Shown: piece after piece, positions 41,001 through 48,430 of the stretch | How positions within the stretch are numbered: position 1 is the stretch's first letter | Layout of the letters: each line of letters opens with the position of its first letter | DNA from: Roseateles aquatilis | GTDB taxonomy: Bacteria; Pseudomonadota; Gammaproteobacteria; Burkholderiales; Burkholderiaceae_C | DNA: 64,000 bases | Direction: 5' to 3' | NCBI RefSeq assembly: GCF_002205645.1 | Contig: NZ_NIOF01000016.1 | Span: 62,001-126,000, forward strand | Program-made: the position numbers and the translations under genes | The notes under the pieces: generated by a model | Seen by the model: only the letters and a program-made list of their open reading frames with translations | Told to the model about the DNA's origin: nothing | The model's database searches: none

Positions 41001-41667
41001 CGAGTTCTGCCAGCAGGCCGTCGCCGGCCGCTATCCGCTGGACCGCAACTCGACGCGCGACGCGACGCAGGCGGACTTCGCCATGCTGTTCGGCCCGGGC
41101 GGCAAGATCGACCAGCTCTTCCAGCAGAAGCTGGCGCCGTATGTGGACACCACCACGCGGCCGTGGAAATTCCGCGCCGTCGAGGGCACGCCGCTGGGCG
41201 GCGACGCCGGCACGCTGCCGCAGTTCCAGCGCGCCGCGGCGATCAAGGAGACCTTCTTCCCCGGCACCAGCACGCCGTCGCTGCGGCTGGACTTCAAGCC
41301 GGTGGAGATGGACACGACGATCCAGCAGTTCATCCTCGACGTCGACGGACAGATCGTGCGCTACAGCCACGGGCCGCAGATCCCGATGTCGATCCAGTGG
41401 CCGGGGCCACGCGGCAGCTCGCAGGTGCGGGTGCAGTTCAGCCCGGCGAGCGCCAGCGGGTCGTCGGGCATGGTCAACGATGGGCCATGGGCGCTGTTCC
41501 GCCTCTTCGAGCGCTTCAAGATCGAGCCGACCAACGCGCCGGAGCGCTTCCGCGTCATCTTCGACATCGACGGCCGCAAGGCGGTCTTCGAGGTGACCAC
41601 CAGCAGCGTGCGCAACCCCTTCCGGTTGCCCGAGCTGAACCAGTTCCACTGCCCCACCGGCCTGTGA
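38074..41667 (+). CDS. tssM: T6SS inner-membrane protein TssM (IcmF)
   Basis: The 1,197-aa core of the trans-envelope complex. Two N-terminal TM helices (about 11-31 and 49-65) precede a cytoplasmic GTPase-like domain with an intact Walker A GAPGSGKT at 146-153 and a DTAGRF motif shortly after. A third TM is near residue 455-475 (ALTGYAVVALAGVGLISAWTI). The rest is the large periplasmic region ending in the TssJ-binding beta domain (FDIDGRKAVFEVTTSSVRNPF). Length is normal. It is followed 13 nt later by tagF. Confidence 0.96.
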   Translation: MKRFLGWIFNRWVLLAVLLLAVALVIWIIGPLVAIGELRPLESEGSRWLTIGLIVLLVAGVIAWNRWRAKRGNTAVVNQLLQQPAADVPERDSPDMLAVRERFRQALQTLQRSRFGAEGSSGFGARLRSRFGGRYLYELPWYLIIGAPGSGKTTALRHSGLNFPLAEQMGEHAIRGVGGTRHCDWWFTDRAVLIDTAGRFTTQDSDPDNDKATWSGFLQMLRRSRPRQPINGALVTVSVTDLLARSPAERAQHAATVRARVQELQKDLDISFPIYLLVTKADLLAGFMDYFATLDKDQRAAPWGFTFPRQSASPLAGFGAEFDALEQRLQDGLIDRLQAERDPQRRARIYGFPAQFASLRGLLAEFAEGVFAPSPYEAQPPLRGVYFVSGTQEGTPIDRVLGSVARSYQLENAVQAPNQASGRSYFLNRLLGEVVFAEAGLGGTHRGWERRRNAMALTGYAVVALAGVGLISAWTISYLNNRRYVDEVSARADQVRQLLQATPNRATADLLPILPALEATRALAAVDDNVPWSRRMGLFQGNKLDSAARAAYQRMLGDAVLPRLTLRIEEQLRQGAATPETLYEALKAYVMLHDTAHFDAQALKQHIETDWLTTRRELTPDQRAQLGAHLDALLSQGGIASPLPEDTSLLKATRTQLATLALPQRVYNRLRAQGLGREFPDFTVARAAGHNAALVFTRVNGAPLTQGVPGLYTRDAYLRGFQPRVGQVADELAAEQPWVLGVPDAPKDAAAMVRANAPLVDEVRRLYLNDYASSWETFLADVRLLPMATVPQSVERSRLLSAPDNPLVPFLRAASRETTLTQPGNAIENAERRAADLVQQSREKIAGMFSGKPGQPGQPGLSGTDPNAPRIENIVDDRFASLRLMVTAPPGGGKAPLDDTIGLIAEANLMLTAADSALKGGSAPPPSPVPNRLKAEAARMPQPLRAMLDELGTSSARVSQGAMRQNLGMEVRSQVGEFCQQAVAGRYPLDRNSTRDATQADFAMLFGPGGKIDQLFQQKLAPYVDTTTRPWKFRAVEGTPLGGDAGTLPQFQRAAAIKETFFPGTSTPSLRLDFKPVEMDTTIQQFILDVDGQIVRYSHGPQIPMSIQWPGPRGSSQVRVQFSPASASGSSGMVNDGPWALFRLFERFKIEPTNAPERFRVIFDIDGRKAVFEVTTSSVRNPFRLPELNQFHCPTGL

Positions 41668-41680
41668 GGAGCGTCCGACG

Positions 41681-42406
41681 ATGAACGCCCTGCCCGACGC
41701 CCTCAATCCCCAGACGGACGCCACGCCCGGCTGGTACGGCAAGGTGGCCGCGCTGGGCGACTTCGCGCAGCGCCGCGTGCCGCCGCACTGGGTGCGGCAC
41801 TGCGATGCGTGGCTGTCGGGCCTGATGAACGAGCTCCCGGCCGCGCTGGGGCCGCGCTGGCTGGACACCTACCTGACCGCCCCGGTGCTGCGCTTCGCGT
41901 GGGCGCCGGGCGTGGTCGACATGCGATGGTGGTTCGGCGTGCTGATGCCCAGCTGCGACAACGTCGGTCGCTATTTCCCGCTGGTGATCGCGCAGTCCCG
42001 CGCGCAGCCGCCGGTGGACCGGGCCGGCCTGGATCACCTGGATCGCTGGTACACGGTGCTGGCCAACGCGGCGATGCGGACGCTGGACGACGCCGCCACG
42101 GTCGACACGCTGGAACAGACACTGGCCGCCGCGCCGCCCTGGCCCGCCAGCCATGCGGCCACGCTGCCGGCCCCCGAGGACGCCGGCGGCTGGACGCGCT
42201 ACACCGCGCCGGCCAGCCTGCTCACCGCGGCGGTGCCGATGCTGGCGGCCGGGGAGCTGATGGAGCGCCTGGCGGGATGCACCGTCTGGTCGCCGAATCC
42301 GGAACCGTCCGCGCAGGTGAACTTGCGCTGGGGGCCGGGGCTCCCGGCCGTGGACGGGTTCGCGGCGATGCTGAAGGCGGAGCAGACCAGGCCGGCGCCG
42401 GGCTGA
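41681..42406 (+). CDS. tagF: T6SS post-translational repressor TagF
   Basis: A 241-aa TagF (SciT-type). In Pseudomonas TagF represses T6SS assembly through the FHA protein and phosphorylation pathway. The N-terminus GWYGKVAALGDFAQRRVPPHWVRHCDAWLSG is diagnostic, with FAWAPGVVDMRWWFGVLMPSCDNVGRYFPLVIA following. It is the last gene of the tss operon. Right after the stop a GGAGCC-type hexamer repeat would code for a (Asp/Glu-Pro) tail in a shifted frame, hinting at a recent frameshift at the C-terminus. Confidence 0.92.
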   Translation: MNALPDALNPQTDATPGWYGKVAALGDFAQRRVPPHWVRHCDAWLSGLMNELPAALGPRWLDTYLTAPVLRFAWAPGVVDMRWWFGVLMPSCDNVGRYFPLVIAQSRAQPPVDRAGLDHLDRWYTVLANAAMRTLDDAATVDTLEQTLAAAPPWPASHAATLPAPEDAGGWTRYTAPASLLTAAVPMLAAGELMERLAGCTVWSPNPEPSAQVNLRWGPGLPAVDGFAAMLKAEQTRPAPG

Positions 42407-42407
42407 C

Positions 42408-42455
42408 GGATCCGGATCCGGATGCGGAGCCGGAGCCGGAGCCGAAGCCGGAGCC
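42408..42455. repeat. Hexamer microsatellite (8 GGANCC-like units) after tagF
   Basis: Eight consecutive hexamers (GGATCC x2, GGATGC, GGAGCC x3, GAAGCC, GGAGCC) begin 1 nt past the tagF stop. One frame reads Asp-Pro/Glu-Pro dipeptides. The tract lies between convergent tagF and the kinase-like gene. Confidence 0.8.
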
Positions 42456-42502
42456 GGCGCTGATCGTGGTCCTGGCCTGGCCGGGTCCGGATCGGCCGCC
42501 CA

Positions 42503-43690
42503 TCAATCCAGCCGATCGGCCAGCTTCTCCAGAATCGCCTCGCCCCCTTTCACGCGCGCCATGCGGTCGCGGTAGCCGCGCGCGAAGCCGGCCTTCATCG
42601 CCTGGAAGACCTTGGCCGCGAGTTCCCCGTGCTCCCCTTTCGGATAGCGGAGTTCGAGCGCCATGCCCAGGCTGCCCAGCAGGGAACTCAGATCCCAGCG
42701 CACCATCTCCAGCGTGCCGATCTTCACGCCGTCCACGTCGACCAGCCCGGCGACGCCGTCCTCCGCCAGCATGATGTTGGACGTGTTCAAGTCCAGATGG
42801 ACCAGGAAACTGGGGTCGTCGCCTTCCTCCACGTCCCCCCTCTCCATGGGCGAGACATGGAAGGCGGCGATGCGCGCCCCCAGCCCCTGCGCCGCCGCGG
42901 CCAGGTCCTCCACGGAGAGCGTCTGCCCGCGCAAGGCACGGTCCAGCGTCATCACGCCGTGGGCCGCGAAGGTCATCAGCGCATAGGGAAAACCGCTGGC
43001 GTTCAGCGCCTGCACGCCGAGCGGCGCGCCGATGGCGATCTTGTCCTGGCCGGGCAGGTGCCCGTATCGATCGCGCAGGCCGGGCACGCGTTCGAGCGTG
43101 GCCTGGGCCTCGCCCAGCCCCTTGGACAGCACCTTGATGATGAGCGGCCGCCCCGCCTCGGGCGTCACGAGGTAGATGCCGCAGTTGTTCTTGCCTTCGT
43201 TGTCCAGCAGACGGATGTCGCTGCCGGCATGCAGGCGCTCGATCTCCTTGCGGGCGGCCGGCACGATGGCGTCGTGCGGGTCCACCTCCCGGGCGATCTG
43301 GGCTTGCTCCCGCTCGAAGGTGTTGAACTCCTGGAGAAAGGCGATGAGGGTGGCCGCGCCCGTTTCACCGGTCTCCACCGTGGTCTCGACTTCGCCGACG
43401 TCGACCGTGTAGCCCTTGTGGAGGAGAAAGGTCTGAAAGCTCTCGGCCCGGCCCCCCTTGAACGCCAGCATCTTCCGCTGCATCCCCTTGACCTTGATCG
43501 TCGCCCGCTGCACGACCGGCCCTCGCATCGCCGCGATGTGCTGCCGCTGCGCGACGACGCGCGCGCTGCCGTCGACCCAGGCCTGAAGCGTCGGCTCCCC
43601 GCCCGACGGGCGCTCGTGCGCCACGGATCGCTGCGCCGCGGCCTCCCGGTCCGGCGCGGTCCGCTCGATGGCCGCCGATCGCTCTCCCAT
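42503..43690 (-). CDS. Kinase-fold protein with toxin-leader-like N-terminus; possible T6SS effector
   Basis: A 395-aa orphan. Residues 35-63 (ARVVAQRQ...GPVVQR) resemble the short repeats seen in predicted polymorphic toxins and eCIS/T6SS cargo (DUF4157-associated), by recall. The C-terminal half has an intact protein-kinase/aminoglycoside-phosphotransferase core: beta-strand Lys186 (PLIIKVL), catalytic loop HLDLNTSN with Asp300 and Asn305 (298-305), and metal-binding DVDG (318-321). It lies 103 bp downstream of the PP2C gene on the same strand and is convergent with tagF. It has no signal peptide or TM helix. It may be a translocated kinase/phosphotransferase or a regulator replacing or assisting PpkA. 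No cognate immunity gene is evident. Confidence 0.65.
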   Translation of the reverse strand: MGERSAAIERTAPDREAAAQRSVAHERPSGGEPTLQAWVDGSARVVAQRQHIAAMRGPVVQRATIKVKGMQRKMLAFKGGRAESFQTFLLHKGYTVDVGEVETTVETGETGAATLIAFLQEFNTFEREQAQIAREVDPHDAIVPAARKEIERLHAGSDIRLLDNEGKNNCGIYLVTPEAGRPLIIKVLSKGLGEAQATLERVPGLRDRYGHLPGQDKIAIGAPLGVQALNASGFPYALMTFAAHGVMTLDRALRGQTLSVEDLAAAAQGLGARIAAFHVSPMERGDVEEGDDPSFLVHLDLNTSNIMLAEDGVAGLVDVDGVKIGTLEMVRWDLSSLLGSLGMALELRYPKGEHGELAAKVFQAMKAGFARGYRDRMARVKGGEAILEKLADRLD

Positions 43691-43793
43691 GACGGCGATG
43701 ATCGGGCGCGACGTCGTGCGACGGTATCAGCGCGCATCCGAAAGACGGCTTCCAGAATGCTGAGGCGCCCGCGTCCGTGCGCCCGTCCGGGCG

Positions 43794-44681
43794 CTAAAGC
43801 GGCATGCGTCGTGTCGTCTCGTCCTCGTCGGCCGCTTCCAGGGCCTCGACCGCCTCCGGCGCCGTGCCCGGCTCCTCCGTCGATGCCTGCGCGGGCGCCA
43901 TCGACGCGTCCGGCGCGGGATCGCCGATCCACACCGCGATCGCGCTGAAGTTGTCCTGGTCGGGCAGGCCGCGTTCCTCGATGGCGACGCGCATCGCGCC
44001 CAGCCAGTCCTCGGGGGACGTCGAGGCGCTCAGCGTGCGCGGGATCAGCGCATCGCCGGCCGTGCCCCACCAGCCGTCGCTGCACAGCAGGAAGACATCG
44101 CCCTCGCGCAGCGGCTGCGGCGAGGTGGTGTGCGGGTTGAGCTCGTCCTCGATGCCGAGCGCGGCGACGAGGTGGTTCTTGTGCGGGTGATCCTCGGCCT
44201 GCTCGCGCGTGAGCAGGCCGGCCTCGATCAGCATCTGCACGACGCTGTCGTCCTGCGTGATGGTGTCGATGTTGCCGCCGCGGATGCGGTACAGGCGCGA
44301 GTCGCCGACGTGCGTCCACATCGCGAAGCCGCGCTGCGCGTCGACGCACAGCGCGACGACCGTCGTGTGCATGCGGTCGCGGCCGCTGCCCTCGACGCCG
44401 CGGCGCACGTCGTCGTGGGCGGCCAGCACGGCACCGGTCAGCAACTCGGGCCGCCACGGCAGCGTGGCGTCGCCCAGGCTGACCTGCATGCGGTGCACGG
44501 CGCGGCGCGCCGCCTCCGCGCCGTTGCGGTGACCGCCGGCGCCGTCGGCCAGTACGGCGTACCAGCCGGGGCCGTTCTCATGGGCCGCGACGGCGTCCTC
44601 GTTGTTGGCGCGCGCGCCTTGTTCACTGCAGGCGGCGACCCGGATCTTGAGCATGGTATTGGAAGCGAAGGACATGGGCAC
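43794..44681 (-). CDS. T6SS-associated PP2C-type Ser/Thr phosphatase (PppA/TagG-like)
   Basis: A 295-aa cytoplasmic phosphatase that counteracts PpkA by dephosphorylating the FHA protein. All PP2C metal-binding motifs are present: NNEDAV, LADGAGGH, WTHVGDSRLYR, FLLCSDGWWG and DQDNFSAI. The C-terminal ~40 residues are a Glu/Ala-rich tail. It begins 3 nt after the tagH stop, so it is co-transcribed with tagH. The ppkA kinase sits in a separate operon 7 kb away. Confidence 0.93.
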   Translation of the reverse strand: MPMSFASNTMLKIRVAACSEQGARANNEDAVAAHENGPGWYAVLADGAGGHRNGAEAARRAVHRMQVSLGDATLPWRPELLTGAVLAAHDDVRRGVEGSGRDRMHTTVVALCVDAQRGFAMWTHVGDSRLYRIRGGNIDTITQDDSVVQMLIEAGLLTREQAEDHPHKNHLVAALGIEDELNPHTTSPQPLREGDVFLLCSDGWWGTAGDALIPRTLSASTSPEDWLGAMRVAIEERGLPDQDNFSAIAVWIGDPAPDASMAPAQASTEEPGTAPEAVEALEAADEDETTRRMPL

Positions 44682-44684
44682 CGG

Positions 44685-46670
44685 TCAGGCCGCGGTCGAG
44701 GTCGGCGCGACGCCCGGACGTTGGTTCAGGCGTTCGAGCTGATCCTCGTAGGCCTCCAGGAAGGCCTTGCCGAAGAGCGTGTGGAAGTCCTCCTGCGCCT
44801 CGTCGCGGATGGACTCGAAGTGCTGCAGGTACAGCTCCCACAGCTTGGCCTTGCGATTCATCGCAAGCACGCTGTCCAGCATCGACCGGCCGGTCAGCTT
44901 GGCCTCCAGCGCCGACGGCTGGAAGCGCGTCAGCACGCCCTCCAACGCCGCGCGCGTCCCGGCCATCGTGCCGATCGTGTGGCCGACCAGGTCGCGCATC
45001 GCGTCCTGCATCGCCGCCGGGCCGGGCAGGAAACCGCGCACCGGCGGCTGCAGCAGTTGCTCCAGCGCGGATTGCGGATCGGGGGAGAACTTCAGCGGGT
45101 TGTTCTCGCGCGAGCGGATCACGGTGACCTGCGCCCGCAGCTCGTGCTTGGTGGCGGCGCGCACGGCCATCATCTGCAGCGCGCCGTCGACCGACGCGTG
45201 GAGCAACTGGCCGATGACGCGCATCAGGTCGGCGTTCAAGCCTTGGGGCGGCGCGGCCATGCGCACGCCGGCGCCCTCGCAGAACGCGGCCCACAGGGCG
45301 GCGGCGTGGGCGGCGGCATCGCTGGCGCCACTCGCCGCGCCGACGCCCGAGGGCATCGCGGCCATCGGCTGCGCATGGGGCATGGCCGGCATCGGCGCTG
45401 CATGGGGGGGAGCCGGGAACTGCGGCTGACCATGCGGCTGCAGCTGCAAGGGGGACGACTGCGCAGGCAGGGCCGCGTGGGGAGCGCTCGGCATGACCGG
45501 CGCGGGAATCTGCGGCGCGATGGGAGTGGGGATCGCCGGGGCCGTCACCGCAGGACTGGCGAAGGCGGCCACCGGCGTGGACACGGCCTCGGGAATGGGC
45601 GGAGGCGGCGTCCGCACCTCCGGTGGGCGGAACGAGGAATGCAATGCCGGGGTGTGATCCGGCAAGGCGGGCGTGTGCGGCTCGGCGTCGGGCACGCTCG
45701 CGGCCTGCGCCGATCCGAACAGCGCCAGTGGATCGGACGGCATCGTGTCGCGGGCGCCACCGCCGGCCCCCTGCGTCGCCCCGGCCATGAATCCGGCGAG
45801 CGGGTCGCTGCCGGAAGGCTGCAGGCCGAAGAGGTCGTCGAGGGAGCGATTGCCTTCGCCCGGCACGAGGTCGGCGAAGGCGCCGCCGAAGCCGACATCG
45901 TTGACCGGCGCCGAGGATGGCGGCTCCGGGGGCAGCCGCGTATCGAAGCCGCCGAAGGGGTCGAACGGGGAGGCGGCCTGCGATGCCTGCGATGCCTGCG
46001 ACATGGCGGGCGGCGGCGCGGGACGGGGCGCCGGCGGGGCGAACGGATCGAAGTCGTCGGGCAGCAGCGCCGGGCTCGTCGGCGGCGCGGGAGTCGGCAT
46101 GGACGCGGGCACCGTCGCGAACGGGCTGGCAGCGGCGGGCGCCGGCGCATCGAAGCCCATCGGCGCCTGCGCGGGCGTGCCCAGCAGGTCGGCGAAGGGG
46201 TTGGAGCTGGACAGCGGCGCGGCCTGCTGACCCGGGAAGCCGCGCGCGGCGGCGGTCGCGCCGGCCGACACGGACGGTCCGCCCACGCCGGGCGCGGCGC
46301 GCGGCAGGTCCGGCGCGCGCCGCACGACGGTCATCGCGCTGTCGGCCTCGTCGCGCTCGTTCTGGACTTCGAGCAGGTAGCCGCCGATGCGGACCTGGTC
46401 GAGGTGGCGCAGCGGCACCGCCTGCCCCTGGCCGACAGGCTGGCCGGCGACGGTGATGGGGTTGGCGCTGCCGACGTTGCAGATCACGAAGCCGGCCGCC
46501 TCGACGCGGATTTCCGCCTGCTGGCGGGAGATGTGGCGCTCCGGGTCCGGCAGCGCCATGGTGTTGTGATCCGCGCGCCCGATGGTGCCGCCCTCGGCGT
46601 CGAAACGCGCCGTGATGGGCTGCGTCAAGGGCAGGTCGTTGAGCGACACCGCGCGCAGGGTGAGGGTCAT
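44685..46670 (-). CDS. tagH: T6SS FHA-domain protein TagH (Fha/ImpI-like)
   Basis: A 661-aa phosphothreonine-binding scaffold that triggers T6SS assembly once phosphorylated by PpkA. The FHA domain is at about 1-100 (GGTIGRADHNTMALPDPERHISRQQAEIR as landmark, FVICNVGSANPITV). A very long Pro/Ala-rich linker (about 130-450, with short repeats such as SQASQASQA) follows. The conserved T6SS-FHA C-terminal domain spans 460-650 (AFCEGAGV; ENNPLKFSPDPQSALEQLL; LWELYLQHFESIRDEAQEDFHTLFGKAFLEAYEDQL as landmarks). It heads the minus-strand operon with the PP2C gene. Confidence 0.93.
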   Translation of the reverse strand: MTLTLRAVSLNDLPLTQPITARFDAEGGTIGRADHNTMALPDPERHISRQQAEIRVEAAGFVICNVGSANPITVAGQPVGQGQAVPLRHLDQVRIGGYLLEVQNERDEADSAMTVVRRAPDLPRAAPGVGGPSVSAGATAAARGFPGQQAAPLSSSNPFADLLGTPAQAPMGFDAPAPAAASPFATVPASMPTPAPPTSPALLPDDFDPFAPPAPRPAPPPAMSQASQASQAASPFDPFGGFDTRLPPEPPSSAPVNDVGFGGAFADLVPGEGNRSLDDLFGLQPSGSDPLAGFMAGATQGAGGGARDTMPSDPLALFGSAQAASVPDAEPHTPALPDHTPALHSSFRPPEVRTPPPPIPEAVSTPVAAFASPAVTAPAIPTPIAPQIPAPVMPSAPHAALPAQSSPLQLQPHGQPQFPAPPHAAPMPAMPHAQPMAAMPSGVGAASGASDAAAHAAALWAAFCEGAGVRMAAPPQGLNADLMRVIGQLLHASVDGALQMMAVRAATKHELRAQVTVIRSRENNPLKFSPDPQSALEQLLQPPVRGFLPGPAAMQDAMRDLVGHTIGTMAGTRAALEGVLTRFQPSALEAKLTGRSMLDSVLAMNRKAKLWELYLQHFESIRDEAQEDFHTLFGKAFLEAYEDQLERLNQRPGVAPTSTAA

Positions 46671-46731
46671 GGGGCGGCCTTTGGACCTCGAGAGAGTGGC
46701 ACAGGATGTTTCCGCGTCTGCCGCCGCCCTT

Positions 46732-46748
46732 CAATGAACGAAAGTCAC
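46732..46748. promoter_or_regulatory. 17-bp motif shared with the ppkA upstream region
   Basis: CAATGAACGAAAGTCAC, identical to 54244-54260. Its core TGACTTTCGT (minus strand) lies 68 nt before the tagH start. The motif also ends 54 nt before the divergent LysM lipoprotein start. Probably a binding site for a T6SS regulator. Confidence 0.5.
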
Positions 46749-46801
46749 CTGTGGCTGGCAAGTCCCTGTTTCATACTGCATCCCGCTCGATTCCTGACGC
46801 G

Positions 46802-47854
46802 ATGCCGATGCCGATGCCGAAAAAACTTCAACGCGCCGACATGCCGATCACACCGCCCCCGCCATGCCCGCCGGCCCCGGCCGCCCTGCCCCGGCGGGGC
46901 GTGTCCGTGGGCTCCGCGCTGCTGCTGAGCCTGGTGCTCGCCGCCTGCGCCAACCAGCCCAAGAGCCCCGCGCCCGAGCCGGTCGCCCCCGCCGCCTCGG
47001 CCCCGGAGGCGCCGCCCCCTCCTCCGCCCCCGCCGCCCCCACCCACGGCGGCCGAGCAGGCGCTGTCCCAGAAGACCGCGGTGCAGGCGATCGACCTGCT
47101 CGAGGCCGGCCAGGAAGACCAGGCCCGCGCCGAGCTGCAACGAGCGCTGACGCTGGACCCCGCCAACAAGCTGGCCAACAACCTGATGCGCCAGATCACC
47201 GGCGATCCGGTGGCGATGCTGGGTCGGGAGTCCTTCGCCTACACCGTGCAGTCCAACGACACGCTGTCGCGCATCGCCGGCCGTTTCATGGGCGACATCT
47301 ATTCCTTCTACATCCTGGCGCGCTATAACGACATCAAGGTGCCCAAGCAGGTGTCCGGCGGCCAGCAACTGCGCATCCCCGGCAAGCCGCCGGCGGGTCC
47401 GCTGTACCCACCGGCCGCGCGCGGCAAGCCCGATCCGAAGGGCACGACGCCAGCCGCGGTTCCCGCCACGCCCCCCACGCCCGCGACCGCGACCGCGACG
47501 CCCGCGCCGGTGGTGCCGACCGCGCCGCCGCCGCCGCCCGAGCTGACGCCCGGCGAGAAAGCGATGCGCGCCGGCGAGGCGCACGAGCGCGCCGGCCGTC
47601 TGGACAAGGCGATGGAGGAGTACCGCCGGGCCGAGGCCGCCGAGCAGGGCGGCGCGACCGCCAGGATCGAAGGCGTGCGCAAGAAGCAGATCGACCGCTT
47701 CACGCTGGCGGCACGCACCGCGTTCGCCAAGCAGGATCTGGCCGGTGCGATCCGCGGCTGGGACAACGTGCTGAAGCTCGATCCGAACAACGAGCTGGCC
47801 AAGCTGGAACGGCAAAAGGCGGTGAGCTTGAAACAGAAGGCGGATCAGCTGTGA
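46802..47854 (+). CDS. T6SS-linked lipoprotein with LysM and TPR-like repeats
   Basis: A 350-aa predicted lipoprotein. The lipobox LVLAAC gives Cys49, preceded by a long proline-rich n-region. It is followed by a polyproline stretch, a TPR-like unit (AIDLLEAGQEDQARAELQRALTLDP) and a LysM domain (about 146-195: FAYTVQSNDTLSRIAGRFMGD...LRIPG). A second Pro/Ala/Thr linker and a C-terminal TPR pair (GRLDKAMEEYRRAEA; GAIRGWDNVLKLDPNNELAKLERQ) complete it. An in-frame ATG at 46706 exists but would place the shared promoter motif inside the gene. 46802 has no clear ribosome site, and 46841 is also possible. It likely binds peptidoglycan near the secretion machine. Confidence 0.75.
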   Translation: MPMPMPKKLQRADMPITPPPPCPPAPAALPRRGVSVGSALLLSLVLAACANQPKSPAPEPVAPAASAPEAPPPPPPPPPPPTAAEQALSQKTAVQAIDLLEAGQEDQARAELQRALTLDPANKLANNLMRQITGDPVAMLGRESFAYTVQSNDTLSRIAGRFMGDIYSFYILARYNDIKVPKQVSGGQQLRIPGKPPAGPLYPPAARGKPDPKGTTPAAVPATPPTPATATATPAPVVPTAPPPPPELTPGEKAMRAGEAHERAGRLDKAMEEYRRAEAAEQGGATARIEGVRKKQIDRFTLAARTAFAKQDLAGAIRGWDNVLKLDPNNELAKLERQKAVSLKQKADQL

Positions 47855-48012
47855 AGTGAGGCGGCGCGGGGCTCGATCGCGCCCGCTTCACACCCGCCGT
47901 CCACCCATGACAGGGGCCCGTTCAACGGCCCGATCCGCAGTTCACGACACGTCTCGACGTGCAGCCCGCAGGTCCGCATACAACCCCGCATCGAGCAAGC
48001 GGAGGATTGAAC

Positions 48013-48321
48013 ATGCAGACGACTCCTGAAGCGGCTGTCGACGAGAACGCCGGGCTGACCGCGCCCCATCCAAAGCAGAGTTACTTGAAGGCCAACATCG
48101 CGACGGTGCTCGCCATCGCGATCGCCGCGACCGCGACCTGGATCACGGCCATGAGCCTGGTCGACGCCCACGGCATCGGACCCACGCACTTCGGCCAGGC
48201 GGCCGATGCCGGCAGGCGGGCGTACTCGGGCGTGTTCCTGTGGGTCCTCGACGGCGTGGCGCTCGTGCTCGTGGCCGCCCTCGCGCGGCTGGCGCGTCGA
48301 GGGTTCCGTTCCGGTCGGTGA
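48013..48321 (+). CDS. Small membrane protein of unknown function
   Basis: A 102-aa protein with two predicted TM helices (about 29-50 ANIATVLAIAIAATATWITAM and 77-95 FLWVLDGVALVLVAALARL). GGAGG lies 6-7 nt before ATG 48013. It is downstream of the LysM gene by 158 nt and followed by a hairpin. I do not recognise the family; the position within the T6SS locus may be incidental. Confidence 0.65.
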   Translation: MQTTPEAAVDENAGLTAPHPKQSYLKANIATVLAIAIAATATWITAMSLVDAHGIGPTHFGQAADAGRRAYSGVFLWVLDGVALVLVAALARLARRGFRSGR

Positions 48322-48356
48322 GGCGAGTCCGCCCAGGGCAAGCGGATCCACGGGGT

Positions 48357-48380
48357 GAGAGGGGCCCAGCGGCCCCTCTC
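48357..48380. terminator. Hairpin between convergent genes, possible bidirectional terminator
   Basis: Perfect 10-bp arms GAGAGGGGCC / GGCCCCTCTC around a CAGC loop, 36 nt past the small membrane gene and 50 nt past the stop of the convergent secreted-protein gene. There is no T-tract. Confidence 0.5.
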
Positions 48381-48430
48381 CGATCACCGGCAGACGGCCA
48401 TGCCTCGCGACATGACCGCCGCGCGCGTTC

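Noticed and set aside
37501-41684. Very long open frames (880 codons minus, 1,140 codons plus) over tssL/tssM
   Set aside because: Out-of-frame readings of tssM; the real frame has the Walker motif, TM helices and full TssM length.
42503-43690. Calling this protein PpkA, the T6SS kinase
   Set aside because: A complete transmembrane PpkA with classical HRDIKPGN and DFG motifs is at 51722-54178; this protein has an APH-like HLDLNTSN/DVDG core and no membrane segment.
46706-46801. Start of the LysM lipoprotein at ATG 46706
   Set aside because: The added 32 residues are not signal-peptide-like and would overlap the 17-bp regulatory motif shared with ppkA.
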